From Eurosta solidaginis (Eukaryota; Arthropoda; Insecta; Diptera; Tephritidae): DNA of 64,000 nt. Shown piece by piece: positions 9,896-22,400 of the stretch. Positions within the stretch are counted from its first letter, which is position 1, and every line of letters begins with the position of its first letter. Below the pieces are notes generated by a model. It was given only the letters and a program-made list of their open reading frames with translations. It had not been told where the DNA came from and did no database searches. The DNA lies in assembly GCF_040869045.1 (NCBI RefSeq), contig NC_090320.1:118987112-119051111 (forward strand). Reading direction: 5' to 3'. The position numbers and the translations under genes were made by a program.

Positions 9896-11464
9896 GTGCT
9901 AACGAACCTCGCGCACTATTATAAACAACTATTTTGTAAAACGGATGCTGGAGAAGGCATTATTAAAGTTTTAGCTGAAAATTATGTGGATTTTCCTCCT
10001 ACTGCCAATATTATACAATTACGCAGATTACTGCAAAATATAGTTGGCGTGGGAGATAATAGCTCCGCAAATACGATGAATACCACTCCGAACACAAATA
10101 TATTGGAGAACATTCCGGACGAAATGATTGAGATAAACGCTGCCGTTTCTATTGAGTCCTCTGATGCCATTGCCGTTACTGCCGTTCATACTGCCGCCAC
10201 TGCCATTCCCACTGTTTCTACTACCGATGTTTTGGTTGAATTCAATTCAACACCTGCCGTTCACGATGTTTTCGCTGCCGCCGCTGCCGTCCATTCTGCT
10301 GCCGCTACCGTCTGCTCTGACGCCACTGCCGTTCGTACTGCCGCCACTGCCGTTCCAACTACCTCTACTACCGATGTTTTGATTGAATTCAATTCACCAC
10401 CTGTCGTTCACGATGTTTTGGCTGCTCTGCCCCAATTGACGCAAGAGCTGCGACCATAAATGTGGATGACGAACTGGTGGCGCTACGAAAAGGTATGGAA
10501 ATGTTAAACTAATGAAAGAAATCGACGAGCTAAGAGCTAGTAATGGGGTACAACAGCAAAGTAGACTGGATTTTGCCAATATAGAGCATGCTATACCCAA
10601 GTTCAGTGGTGATGATATATCACTGACGGTGGGATGTTTTCTTCAAGATTTCGAAGAAGTAATGGAGTCGTCAAGAGTAGACGAACGATTTAAATTGCTG
10701 GCTCCTCGTCGCTGCCTGGTGGGAACAGCCAGCCTACGTTGGAATTTGATGTACCGACACAGAGGAACGAAGTTTATAAAATGTTGGCAAGACGCAATTG
10801 GGACAAAAAGAGCGAGTCATTACATCGCTACGTTCTATTGATGCAGGCAATCGAAAAACGGGCAAACATATGCGAAATAGAAATCATCGATTTCATAACA
10901 GACAGCAATGGCAATGTAGTGCCAAATGCACATCTACTGTTACCGGCCAAAACATTTGATGAGTTGAAGGCATTAGTGAGCCATTTTCAAAGAAAATAAA
11001 TTCACAGTAGAACCAGGAGTGGGAACAAAACATACGAATGCAGCAAAAACGTCAAGTGACCCGAAACCACTACAAAAATGCTACAATTGTTCCAGGGTTG
11101 GGCATATTAAGCCTCAATGCCCGTACCAGCTACGACCGACTGGTTCTTGCTTCCGCTGCTGGCGTATGGGGCATGATCATCGCTCGTGCCCAAATCCAGA
11201 AAAAATTTTAAAATCGCGTAACGAATTTGCAGCCATAGGTGAAGATGTCAATACTCACTCATCCGATGATGCCGTAAATGCTTTTAATTTTGTAAGTATT
11301 AAATTCGAATTAGGTGAGAAGTCAATATCTGAAACAGTTTTTTCTTTGTTTGACATCGGCAGTCCGGTTAGTTTTATAAGAGAGTCATACGTTCCAAAAC
11401 AATTGGTGAGAACCGGATGGCAAGATGCTCCTCAAAATTTAAAGCCATTGGAGGAAAAGAGTTA
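9896..11464 (+). pseudogene. Gypsy gag with duplicated Ala/Thr-rich stretch and two CCHC knuckles
   Basis: Pieces at 9896-10459, 10512-10841, 10739-10999 and 11019-11465 form one gag interrupted by frame breaks. The N part includes an imperfect internal duplication: a TDVLVEFNS block at about residue 110 recurs as TDVLIEFNS at about residue 165, with Ala/Val/Thr repeats between. The middle (IPKFSGDD) resembles the retrotransposon gag capsid region. Then come two zinc knuckles, [14 protein letters not shown] and [14 protein letters not shown]. At the C side is a protease-like start where the active-site Asp-Thr/Ser-Gly reads DIGSP, likely inactive. Confidence 0.82.
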
Positions 11465-11519
11465 AAAATAATACAAAAAATATTTTGTTATATTAAGTTT
11501 AATAAAAAAGCGAAGAAAA

Positions 11520-13967
11520 TTGAACTGATATCATACCAGACGATGATATGGTTGTACCAATTATTTTGGGACGTGACTTCTTACGTGTATTTAATATCAA
11601 GTTGTCCAATGTTAAGAAAAAATCAACCGAATTTTTAGATGTAAGACCCAAAAGTAAATTAAAAATGCCCAAAATTCTTCAAGCTTTAGCTGATCCCAAA
11701 GCAGTCTATATTATAATGCAACAAAGTGCCGCAAAGGATGAGTATTTTTCCGAAAGTGTTACCGCCGATAGCTGCCGAGAAAATTTTTACTCCACTTCCG
11801 CTTGTGTGTTTGACATATTTCATATCGACGTTTCTTATAACGAAAATGAAATTGATATAAACAATATACTTACAAATGAACAAAGTACTGAACTGAAGCA
11901 AGTTATAAATAATACTTATTTCAATCCTAATATTTTGGAAAGACCACTTAAGGATGAAACGAAAATACGATTGAAATCTGATGTTCCTTTCCATTGCGCT
12001 CCTCGTCGGCTGTCTTATCTTGAATGTACCGAAGTACGAAATATTTTAGATGAACTTCTGAAAGAAAACATTATACGACCTAGTGATTCACCTTATGCAT
12101 CCGCCATTGTGCTGTTCAAGAAAAAGAACGGAAAAACTCGAATGTGCGTAAGTAAATGTAAGTTTGGTTCTAACGAAATTGAGTATTTAGGTTACAAAAT
12201 CACTCATAAAGGAATAGTACCTAGTAATTCTCACATAAAAAGTATATAGAATTTTCCGGCCCCTTCCAACTTAAAGCAGTTACAATCATGTTTAGGGATG
12301 TTTTCTTATTTACGCAGATTTATACCGTCCTTCTCAGAAATAGCTAAGCCCCTGCAGAATTTACTTAAAAGGAATACTCAATTTGATTTTGATGACAAAT
12401 GACAAGAAGATTTTCTGGAGCTGAAGTTTAGACTAGTTAAGAGCCCTGTTCTAGCCATTTATAGTCCTGCCAAGGAAACTGAGTTACACTGTGGCGCCAG
12501 TAGTATTGGCTTCGGTGCAGTTCTACTGCAACGCCAGGAAGATAATAAATTCCATTCGATATCCTATTTCTCTAAAACCGTACATTATTTAGAAGGTATA
12601 CCATTCATGCTAGTTACTGATTGTAATTCCCTGACTATGACCCTTGATAGAAAACAGCTGAATCCTAGGATAGCCAGGTGGGTTCTTGAACTTAAAAATT
12701 ATAACTATAAAATACAGCATAGGAAGGGCACATCAATGGGTCATGTAGATGCTTTGAGCAGGAGACAGAGAGCTTCAATCATAAATTCAGATGAAGTAGA
12801 ATTTCGAATTCAAGTAGCACAAGAAGGAGACAAAGATATTCAAACGGTGAGAAAACAATTGGAAAATGAAGAACTTAAAGAATATAAACTAATTGATTGG
12901 CTAATATATAGAAGTAAACCGGACGGCAAAGATGCGCTTTATGTACCGTACGAAATGGAAAATAATGTTATACAATTGATTCAAGAGAAAATGTGCCATC
13001 TATCTATAGATAAAACTCTCAGCAAATTGAGTTTATATTACTGGTTTCCGCGAATGAGAATGAAAGTGGAAAAGTTCATGCTAAGGAGAAAACCTTATAC
13101 CCTATTCCAAAGGAGCCTTTACCATTTGACACTATCCATATTGATCACTTTGGACCACTGCCGTCATTGAAGTCTAAACGTAAACACATTTTAGTGGTAG
13201 TAGACGCTTTCACTAAGTTTGTTAAATTATATCCAATAAACTCTACGAGTACCCGAGAGGTCACAGCTGCCTTGGAAAAATACTTTAATTACTATAGCCG
13301 ACCGAGACGTATAGTAAGTGATAGGGGAACCTGTTTCACCTCCCTCGAATTTTCGGCCTTTTTATTAAAAAATAACATAAATCATGTGAAAGTAGCTGTG
13401 GCATCGCCTCAAGCTAACGGACAGGTAGAGAGGGTGAATCGGGAATTGAAAGCAATGTTGGGAAAATTGACTAACGAAATAAATCATGATGACTGGGTTA
13501 AGAGATTATTAGAAGTTGAATACGCAATAAACAACTCTATTCATAGTACATGCAAAGAGACCCCAAGCCGGTTAATGTTTGGGGTTGAGCAAAGATGCGT
13601 AATAGTAGATGAGTTTACTGAGTATTTTCAGGACAAACTTTGTCCGGATCGTGATAGGAATCTAGATCTTTTACGTACAGATGCATCAAATCGGATAGTA
13701 GCCAAGCAAGAGTATGATACCAACCGACAGTCCCAGAATAAGACTACAACAAAGACGTACGACGTAGGAAACTATGTTGTTATAAGAAACGTTGATACTA
13801 CTTGTGGAAGTAATAAACAATTTATTCCCGTATATAAAGGTCCATGTGTAAGACACAAGGTGGTCGGTCATGATAGGTACGTTGTACGGGATATTGATAA
13901 CTGCCAATTCACACAGTTGCCTTATGATGGAGTAGTTGAAGCCTACCGAATTAAAAGCTGGCCTTAA
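11520..13967 (+). pseudogene. Gypsy pol with RT core deleted; integrase largely intact
   Basis: The RT N-terminal part ends at KKKNGKTRMCV near 12147, then jumps to the thumb side (EIEYLGYKITHKG). The fingers-palm segment with both catalytic boxes is therefore missing. RNase H follows with stops near 12247 and 12401 and lacks the block around its catalytic Glu. Integrase (about 12940-13967) has lost the CxxC of its zinc domain by a frameshift near 13085. It keeps the catalytic triad: VVVDAFTKF, VSDRG and NGQVERVNREL. The last ORF (13167-13967) is long and clean. Confidence 0.85.
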
Positions 13968-14183
13968 TCACCCGATGGAGATGAAGAGGAATCAGACTAA
14001 TATTTGTTAGAAATTAAGTTATACTGTATCCAGGCCGATTACAGTGTCTGATTGGCTGAGCTGTAACTCTGAACACAAATAGCGAATTGTATTAGATCAA
14101 GTATTAGATTAGGAAATGTACGACAGTAAAAATAGAAATTAAGATAGTATATCGAGGTCGATACAGTTTCAGGTTGACCGAGG

Positions 14184-14406
14184 CGTAAGATCATAAATGC
14201 AACCATGTCAACTAATGTAACAGAATAAGCAAACAATTAATTAATATAATAAGCAAAAATACATCACTGAAAAGGAATAAAGTGGAAGAAAAAGAAGATG
14301 GTGTACTTCCGGTTCATTATTAGATTGAAGACCGAAAAATAAAGTACTAATATAACAAATCCTGATATTTCTGCTGTTTTATTAACCATCGAAGGTAGAA
14401 ATTACA
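14184..14406 (+). repeat. LTR B (Gypsy 3' LTR, shared with LARD unit 1)
   Basis: Matches LTR A except for a small deletion near 14232 and a few substitutions. AATAAA lies near 14339. It is preceded by GATACAGTTTCAGGTTGACC, which also precedes LTRs C, D and E, so the LARD-like units carry the same 3' priming region as this Gypsy element. Confidence 0.88.
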
Positions 14407-15491
14407 ACACATCAACTTCCGGCACAGGACGAGTTTGACATTAGTTCGTCAAATTACAAAAACAAAGCACATGGAACTTTTAAATATGGCTGCAGGAATT
14501 TCACCATGGCTACCACCTTGTGTGGTTCCACCATGGGCAACCACAGTTAAATCATCCGATGTAACGGCGCCGTTCCACTGCGCAGTCGGAACAATGGTGG
14601 AATTTTGTCGCGTGTCGCGCTTCTCGAAAATCAAAAAGAAAAGTGGTGTGCAAATGACTGGTCGTGCCGTGCGCGTAACGAAGTAAAAAAAAAAGATAAC
14701 GAATTTTGGCTTTTTTTTGACTGTACCTGTGAAGGTTTATTAAAAAAAATAAGGTTTGGACTTTATAGAAATCAAGTGAAAAAAAAATTTTTATCAGGTT
14801 GCGTGTGAATAAGTGAAGAAAGTCGAGTGTTGCGCATTTATTGTTGAACCAAGCAGTGGAACGTTGGACCACAAGCGTAGAAATTGTTTTATAAATTTGA
14901 GCATTTTGCTGCGTATACGAAAATCTTGGAAAATTGTTCAACTTGAGAAAAATTTAAACGAACGGATGATTCAGCAAAAACTATTGTTTCAATAGTTTTA
15001 CACCGCATTTTTCTCTGCGAAATTTCCTTGTATGTATGTATAGGCAGATATGTGTATACGAATGACTGCTTTCGTGAATTTGCGTGAAAATCTATTGCAA
15101 TATAACTTTACAAGCCGCTTAGGCCAAATTATGCACAATTTAACCATTTAAACAACTGGGTGATTAAGTGTACGTCTAAAGTATACGAACCTCTAACTAG
15201 GTAGATAATAAACATAAAAGGAAATGCGGTTATGTGCACAGGAATGGGGATGCAGTAAAGTTACAACCGCCTGTTGCAAACACTTTTTATGCCCAAGTGC
15301 ATGGTGAAACGGCATTGTTAGCCACAAAAAAAATAATACGGTCCAACAGCGGCTCATTTGGCAGCCACATCATTAGCACCCACATGCAATAATAGGTACC
15401 ACAGCAACGCCTCCTCCACAGTTACAAGCCTGGCAAGTGGTCGCAGCCCACCACCACGACTTACACAACATCAACATCATAAGAAAAACCC

Positions 15492-15661
15492 GTAAGTAGA
15501 CCAGTACGCAATATGGGTAACAGAATCCTAATCACATTAAACGCCACCATCACGCTCTAAATTAAGCTGTAATAGCATAACACCCGAAGTCGCTTTATCG
15601 AGAGATATAGATGCCGCACGCAGTGACCATAAACGCCACTTATTTTACTTTTTTTTCCCAG
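15492..15661 (+). other. Intron-like cassette in LARD unit 1
   Basis: A consensus 5' splice site (CCC|GTAAGT at 15492) is followed 170 bp later by a pyrimidine tract and CAG|G (ends 15661, TTTTTTTTCCCAG). The flanks are CAC/CAA-rich, like low-complexity coding exons of flies. Equivalent cassettes lie at 25088-25257 and 28684-28852. In unit 2 the donor is changed to GAAAGT near 20490. Splicing is an inference; no RNA evidence is available here. Confidence 0.4.
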
Positions 15662-15754
15662 GAGCATCTAACTACCACCATCAACCACGCCTACAAAACC
15701 TGCTACGACGCCGACCAACACCAACAATTGCCGGCACAACAACGGCAGGCCGCA

Positions 15755-17560
15755 TGCAGAGGCCCACCTAAATGGCCTCCCGCAGCACTAGCAGTGACAA
15801 CAAAAAGGCAGAGGCCCCCTAAACGGCCTCCTTAACCACCAACAGTGATAACAAAAAGGCAGAGGCCCAACTAGGCGGCCTCCTGCACCACCAACAGTAA
15901 CAACAAAAAGGCAGAGGCCCACCTAAACGGCCTTATGCACCTCCAACAGCGAGAGCAAATGGCAGAGAGCCACCTAAACGGCCTCCTGCAGCAACAAAAG
16001 TGACAACAAAAAGGCAGAGACCCACCTAAACGGCCTCCTGCAGCACCAACAGTGACAAAAAAAGGCAGAGGCCCACTTAAACGGCCTCCTACACCACCAA
16101 CAGTGTCAACAAAAGGGCAGAGGCCCAACTAAACGGCCTCCTGCACCACCAACAGTAACAACAAAAAGGCAGAGGCCCACCTAAACGGCTTTATGCACCT
16201 CCAACAGCGAGAGCAAATGGCAGAGAGCCACCTAAACGGCCTCCTGCAGCAACAAAAGTGACAACAAAAAGGCAGAGACCCACCTAAACGGCCTCCTGCA
16301 CCACCAAGAGTGACAAAAAAAGGCAGAGGCCCACTTAAACGGCCTCCTACACCACCAACAGTGTCAACAAAAGGGCAGAGGCCCAACTAAACGGCCTCCT
16401 GCACCACCAACAGTAACAACAAAAAGGCAGAGGCCCACCTAAACGGTCTTATGCACCTCCAACAGCGAGAGCAAATGGCAGAGAGCCACCTAAACGGCCT
16501 CCTGCAGCAACAAAAGTGACAACAAAAAGGCAGAGACCCACCTAAACGGCCTCCTGCAGCACCAACAGTGACAACAAAAAGGCAGAGGCCCACCTAAACG
16601 GCCTCCTGCAGCACCAACAGTGACAACAAAAAGGCAGAGGCCCACCTAAACGGCCTCCTGCACCGCCAACAGCGACAACAAAAAGGCAGAAGCCCACCCA
16701 AGCTGCCTCCTACACCACCAACAGTGACAACAAAAGGGCAGAGGCCCACCTAAACGGCCTCCTGTAGCACCAACAGTGACAACAAAAAGGCAGAGGCCCA
16801 CCTAAACGGCCTCCTTAACCACCAAAAGTGACAACAAAAAGACAGAGGCCCACCTAAACGGCCTCCTGCACCACCAACAGCGACAACAAAAAGGCAGAAG
16901 CCCACTTAAACTGCCTCCTACACCACCAACAGTGACAACAAAAGGGCAGAGGCCCACCTAAACGGCCTCCTGTAGCACCAACAGTGACAACAGAAAGGCA
17001 GAGGCCCACCTAAACGGCCTCCTGCAGCACCAACAGTGACAACAAAAAGGCGGAGGCCCACCTAACCGGCCTCCTGCACTACCAACAGTGACAACAAAAA
17101 GGAAGGAGCCCACCGAAACGGTCTTCTGCAGCACCAGCAGTGACAACAAAAAGGTATAGGCCCACTAAACGGCCTCCTGCGCCACCAACAGTGACATCAA
17201 AAGGCAGAGGCCTATCTAAGCGGCCTCCTGCACCACCAACAGTGACAACAAAAGGGCAGAGGCCCACCTAAACGGCCTCCTGCACCACCAGCAGTGACAA
17301 CAAAAATTCAGAGGCCCACTTAAATGGCCTCCTGCACCACTAACAGTGAGAAAAAGAGGCAGAGGCCCACCTAAACGGCCTCCTGCACCTCCAAAAGCGA
17401 CCACAAATGGCAGAGGCCCACTAAACGGCCTCCTGCACCACCAACAGTGACAACAAAAAAGAAGAGGCCCACCTAAACGGCCTCCTGCACCACCAAGAGT
17501 GACAACAAAAAGGCAGAGGCCCACCTAAACGGCCCCCTGCAGCACCGGCTACGGCAACGA
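15755..17560. repeat. ~52-bp minisatellite, unit 1 (about 34 monomers)
   Basis: The consensus monomer includes CCACCTAAACGGCCTCCTGC and CAACAGTGACAACAAAAAGG. Monomers vary between about 48 and 53 bp. Bases 15871-16128 and 16129-16386 are near-identical five-monomer blocks of 258 bp, a higher-order repeat. The long minus-strand ORFs across it arise because the repeat has few stops. They switch frame at almost every monomer and are not genes. Confidence 0.92.
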
Positions 17561-19166
17561 GAACAACATCTAATGGGTGAGTTCGTTCCGTGATACGGAA
17601 TTTTAAGGTCTTTAGCCACATGTGTCTAAGGCTAGATAAATATACAACAAAAGAAAGAAAAAATTTGTAAATATTGTAGTACATTGCGCTAAATTTTTGG
17701 AATCGTTTCGATCAATCCATTATATGAATTTCTATAACAAGAATATTTTTTTTTTTGTTATTCATATAATGAATGGTTCCATGTATGTATAGAGTATGTA
17801 CGTACATTAAGTCGCCGTAGATCTGGCTTTGCACTTCTATGAATATATTTCCATTTAAATTTAAACATTTAAATCACATCCCTATAAGATATATATATTT
17901 ATATTAGTAATCTGCATATAATATTAATATTACAATACCTATTAATTGAGTTTTGGGGAAAATTTTTTTTCTGTATTCTAATATCTGGTTTTGATTTATA
18001 CGTATACTGTCAAGGTTCATGTGGCTTAACAAAATCTCCGAGTTTGCTAATGATAGGGAATTTTATATTTACTTCAACTTGGCTGAGTAGTTGATGAAGT
18101 CAACTAATATTCGAAATTATTAATGAGAATTCTCCGCCGGGTTGTGTTCTAGATTTTCGTCAATATAGAAACTACAAAAATTTATTAAATTTTCATGAAG
18201 CCTTTTTTTTGAACTTCTTAAATTTTTTTTTGGAATTGATGTGAATAGTTTTCGATCCACAATTTTTTTCAGGTTTTATTTTTTTCCATTGAACAACAAA
18301 AAAGGAAAAAGTGAGGAAAAGGAGGGAATCTAAATTAAAGTATAGTAAAATAAAATATAGCAAGATAATGAAGTGATAGTACTATTAAGATAAAATAACA
18401 TAAACTACAATAAATCAACTAAATGTTCAACCACCGATAAACAAAAATAAAATAAAATAAACTACACTAAATTAACTATAATAAAATAAAATAAAATAAA
18501 CTAACTTACTACTTAATTATATCTATGGCCTTCCGCTAACTTTGCAACTAAAATCTTTTTTTTTGTGGAAAAGAATATGTAATTAAGCCAGATTCCCTCA
18601 CATCTTGAGATACACCTGACCTTGAGTTTTTTTCTTTTGCTAAGGGTTTCCCCTATAATAGTTTGAATAAGCCTTAGTATAGGGTTAGTCGTATAACATG
18701 TATTGGCATGTAAGTAATGAATAAGTTTTCACTGCATTGTTTTGGATAATGAATTATAAATAAATTTGTATTATAAATGGGAATGCTGATGTTTCTCCTC
18801 ATTTAGAAGGCACATAGGGTATTACAGGTAAGGGGCCACCGAAATATAGGTGCATCGGTGACCATGGTTTTTGAGGGTGGGAATATGCACCGGGGGTCGC
18901 AACAACACCCGCGGCGCCCCAAATATATTCGGCCTTTTTGTTTTTATTTAAATTTTCAGCCTTTTGTTTTCCCCCTTTTCCAGTTTTTTTTATTTGGTTT
19001 TCAGCGTTAGCAACCGGTCATGTCCGGTTCGGTAACGGTTTTTTTGCGTTAGATTTTTTTGAATTTCTTTTTTGAATTTTAAATTTGTAATGTTTAACGG
19101 TCTGTCCGTGGCATCCGGTTCTGCTGGATGTCGTTTTATTTTGATACAGTTTCAGGTTGACCGAGT

Positions 19167-19402
19167 CGTAAGATCATAAATGCAACCATGTCAACTAATG
19201 TAACAGAATAAACAAAAAATACAACCATGGGAACTAATTAATATAAAAGCAAAAATACATCACTGAAAAGGAATAAAGTGGAAGAAAAAGAAGATGGTGG
19301 ACTTCCGGTTCATTATTAGATTGAAGACCGAAAAATAAAGTACTAATATAACAAATCCTGATATTTCTGCTGTTTTATTAACCATCGAAGGTAGAAATTA
19401 CA
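19167..19402 (+). repeat. LTR C (between LARD units 1 and 2)
   Basis: 236 bp, CGTAAGATCATAAATG to GAAATTACA, with AATAAA near 19335. Nearly identical to D and E. Confidence 0.88.
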
Positions 19403-22400
19403 ACACATCAACTTCCGGCGCAGTACGAGTTTGACATTAATTCGTCAAATTACAAAAACAAAGCACATGGAACTTTTAAATATGGCTGCAGGAATTTCAC
19501 CGTGGCTACCACCTTGTGTGGTTCCACCATGGGCAACCACAGTTAAATCATCCGATGTAACGGCGCCGTTCCACTGCGCAGTCGGAACAATGGTGGAACT
19601 TTGTCGCGTGTCGCGCTTCTCGAAAATCAAAAAGAAAAGTGGTGTGCAAATGACTGGTCGTGCCGTGCGCGTAACGAAGGAAAAAAAAAAGATAACGAAT
19701 TTTGGCTTTTTTTTTGACTGTACCTGTGAAGGTTTATTAAAAAAAAATAAGGTTTGGACTTTATAGAAATCAAGTGAAAAAAAAAATTTTATCAGGTTGC
19801 GTGTGAATAAGTGAAGAAAGTCGAGTGTTGCGCATTTATTGTTGAACCAAGCAGTGGAACGTTGGACCACAAGCGTAGAAATTGTTTTATAAATTTGAGC
19901 ATTTTGCTGCGTATACGAAAATCTTGGAAAATTGTTCAACTTGAGAAAAATTTAAACGAACGGATGATTCAGCAAAAACTATTGTTTCAATAGTTTTACA
20001 CCGCATTTTTCTCTGCGAAATTTTCTTGTATGTATGTATAGGCAGATATGTGTATACGAATGACTGCTTTCGTGAATTTGCGTGAAAATCTATTGCAATA
20101 TAACTTTACAAGCCGCTTAGGCCAAATTATGCACAATTTAACCATTTAAACAACTGGGTGATTAATTGTACGTCTAAAGTATACGAACCTCTAACTAGGT
20201 AGATAATAAACATAAAAGGAAATGCGGTTATGTGCACAGGAATGGGGATGCAGTAAAGTTACAACCGCCTGTTGCAAACACTTTTTATGCCCAAGTGCAT
20301 GGTGAAACGGCATTGTTAGCCACAAAAAAAATAATACGGTCCAACAGCGGCTCATTTGGCAGCCACATCATTAGCACCCACATGCAATAATAGGTACCAC
20401 AGCAACGCCTCCTCCACAGTTACAAGCCTGGCAAGTGGTCGCAGCCCACCACCACGACTTACACAACATCAACATCAAAAGAAAAACCCGAAAGTAGACC
20501 AGTACACAATATGGGTAACAGAATCCTAATCACATTAAACGCCACCATCACGCTCTAAATTAAGCTGTAATAGCATAACACCCGAAGTCGCTTTATCGAC
20601 AGATATAGATGCCGCACGCAGTGACCATAAACGCCACTTATTTTACTTTTTTTTCCCAGGAGCATCTAACTACCACAATCAACCACGCCTACAAAACCTG
20701 CTACGACGCCGACCAACACCAACAATTGCCGGCACAACAACGGCAGGCCGCATGCAGAGGCCCACCTAAATGGCCTCCCGCAGCACTAGCAGTGACAACA
20801 AAAAGGCAGAGGCCCCCTAAACGGCCTCCTTAACCACCAACAGTGATAACAAAAAGGCAGACGCCCAACTAGGCGGCCTCCTGCACCACCAAGAGTGACA
20901 AAAAAAGGCAGAGGCCCACTTAAACGGCCCCCTACACCACCAACAGTTTCAACAAAAGGGCAGAGGCCCAACTAAACGGCCTCCTGCACCACCAACAGTA
21001 ACAACAAAAAGGCAGAGGCCCACCTAAACGGCCTTATGCACCTCCAACAGCGAGAGCAAATGGCAGAGAGCCACCTAAACGGCCTCCTGCAGCAACAAAA
21101 GTGACAACAAAAAGGCAGAGACCCACCTAAACGGCCTCCTGCAGCACCAACAGTGACAACAAAAAGGCAGAGGCCCACCTAAACGGCCTCCTGCAGCACC
21201 AAAAGTGACAACAAAAAGGCAGAGGCCCACCTAAACGGCCTCCTGCACCGCCAACAGCGACAACAAAAAGGCAGAAGCCCACCCAAGCTGCCTCCTACAC
21301 CACCAACAGTGACAACAAAAGGGCAGAGGCCCACCTAAACGGCCTCCTGTAGCACCAACAGTGACAACAAAAAGGCAGAGGCCCACCTAAACGGCCTCCT
21401 TAACCACCAAAAGTGACAACAAAAAGACAGAGGCCCACCTAAACGGCCTCCTGCACCACCAACAGCGACAACAAAAAGGCAGAAGCCCACCTAAACTGCC
21501 TCCTACACCACCAACAGTGACAACAAAAGGGCAGAGGCCCACCTAAACGGCCTCCTGTAGCACCAACAGTGACAACAAAAAGGCAGAGGCCCACCTAAAC
21601 GGCCTCCTGCAGCACCAACAGTGACAACAAAAAGGCGGAGGCCCACCTAACCGGCCTCCTGCACTACCAACAGTGACAACAAAAAGGAAGGAGCCCACCG
21701 AAACGGTCTTCTGCAGCACCAGCAGTGACAACAAAAAGGTATAGGCCCACTAAACGGCCTCCTGCGCCACCAACAGTGACATCAAAAGGCAGAGGCCTAT
21801 CTAAGCGGCCTCCTGCACCACCAACAGTGACAACAAAAGGGCAGAGGCCCACCTAAACGGCCTCCTGCACCACCAGCAGTGACAACAAAAATTCAGAGGC
21901 CCACATAAATGGCCTCCTGCACCACTAACAGTGAGAAAAAGAGGCAGAGGCCCACCCAAACGGCCTCCTGCACCTCCAACAGCGACCACAAATGGCAGAG
22001 GCCCACTAAACGGCCTCCTGCACCACCAACAGTGACAACAAAAAAGAAGAGGCCCACCTAAACGGCCTCCTGCACCACCAAGAGTGACAACAAAAAGGCA
22101 GAGGCCCACCTAAACGGCCCCCTGCAGCACCGGCTACGGCAACGAGAACAACATCTAATGGGTGAGTTCGTTCCGTGATACGGAATTTTAAGGTCTTTAG
22201 CCACATGTGTCTAAGGCTAGATAAATATACAACAAAAGAAAGAAAAAATTTGTAAATATTGTTGTACATTGCGCTAAATTTTTGGAATCGTTTCGATCAA
22301 TCCATTATATGAATTTCTATAACAAGAATATTTTTTTTTTTGTTATTCATATAATGAATGGTTCCATGTATGTATAGAGTATGTACGTACATTAAGTCGC

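Larger units (their letters stand above)
9649..14406 (+). mobile_element. Ty3/Gypsy retrotransposon (mdg3-like), decayed, heads the LARD array
   Basis: Two LTRs (9649-9885 and 14184-14406) enclose gag with two CCHC knuckles, a protease remnant, a partial RT, partial RNase H and an integrase, in Gypsy order. Internal deletions have removed the RT core and the N part of RNase H, and there are several frameshifts. The integrase wording (HIDHFGPLPS block) recalls the mdg3/micropia side of Ty3/Gypsy; the lineage is tentative. Its 3' LTR is shared with the first of the tandem non-coding units downstream. Confidence 0.87.
14407..19166 (+). mobile_element. LARD-like unit 1 internal region
   Basis: Longest unit (4760 bp). 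In order: leader starting ACACATCAACTTCCGG, a transcript-like region (14450-15480), a putative intron (15492-15661), the minisatellite (about 15755-17560), a short hairpin (17718-17771), AT-rich DNA with an AATAAAATAAA run near 18480, a GGTGCATCGGTGACC block near 18850, and a 3' end with GTTGACCGAG just before LTR C. Small ORFs on both strands (for example an 83-codon one at 14435) are not kept in frame between units and are treated as incidental. Confidence 0.8.

Noticed and set aside
10152..10382. 76-codon Leu/Pro-rich ORF
   Set aside because: Alternate frame of the repetitive gag N terminus.
14435..14941. Overlapping plus (83-codon) and minus (129-codon) ORFs in the LARD leader, also at 19431-19939 and 24016-24536
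   Set aside because: Small indels change frame and length between units with no sign of purifying selection, and no domain is recognisable.
15755..17560. Possible CRISPR array
   Set aside because: Direct tandem monomers without unique spacers, in a eukaryotic transposon setting; no cas genes.
15871..17684. Many minus-strand ORFs of 60-102 codons with Cys/Phe/Gly-rich repeats
   Set aside because: They are translations of the ~52-bp minisatellite, change frame at each monomer and are not conserved as proteins. The same applies to 20786-22269, 25384-26823, 28979-29737 and 36310-37307.
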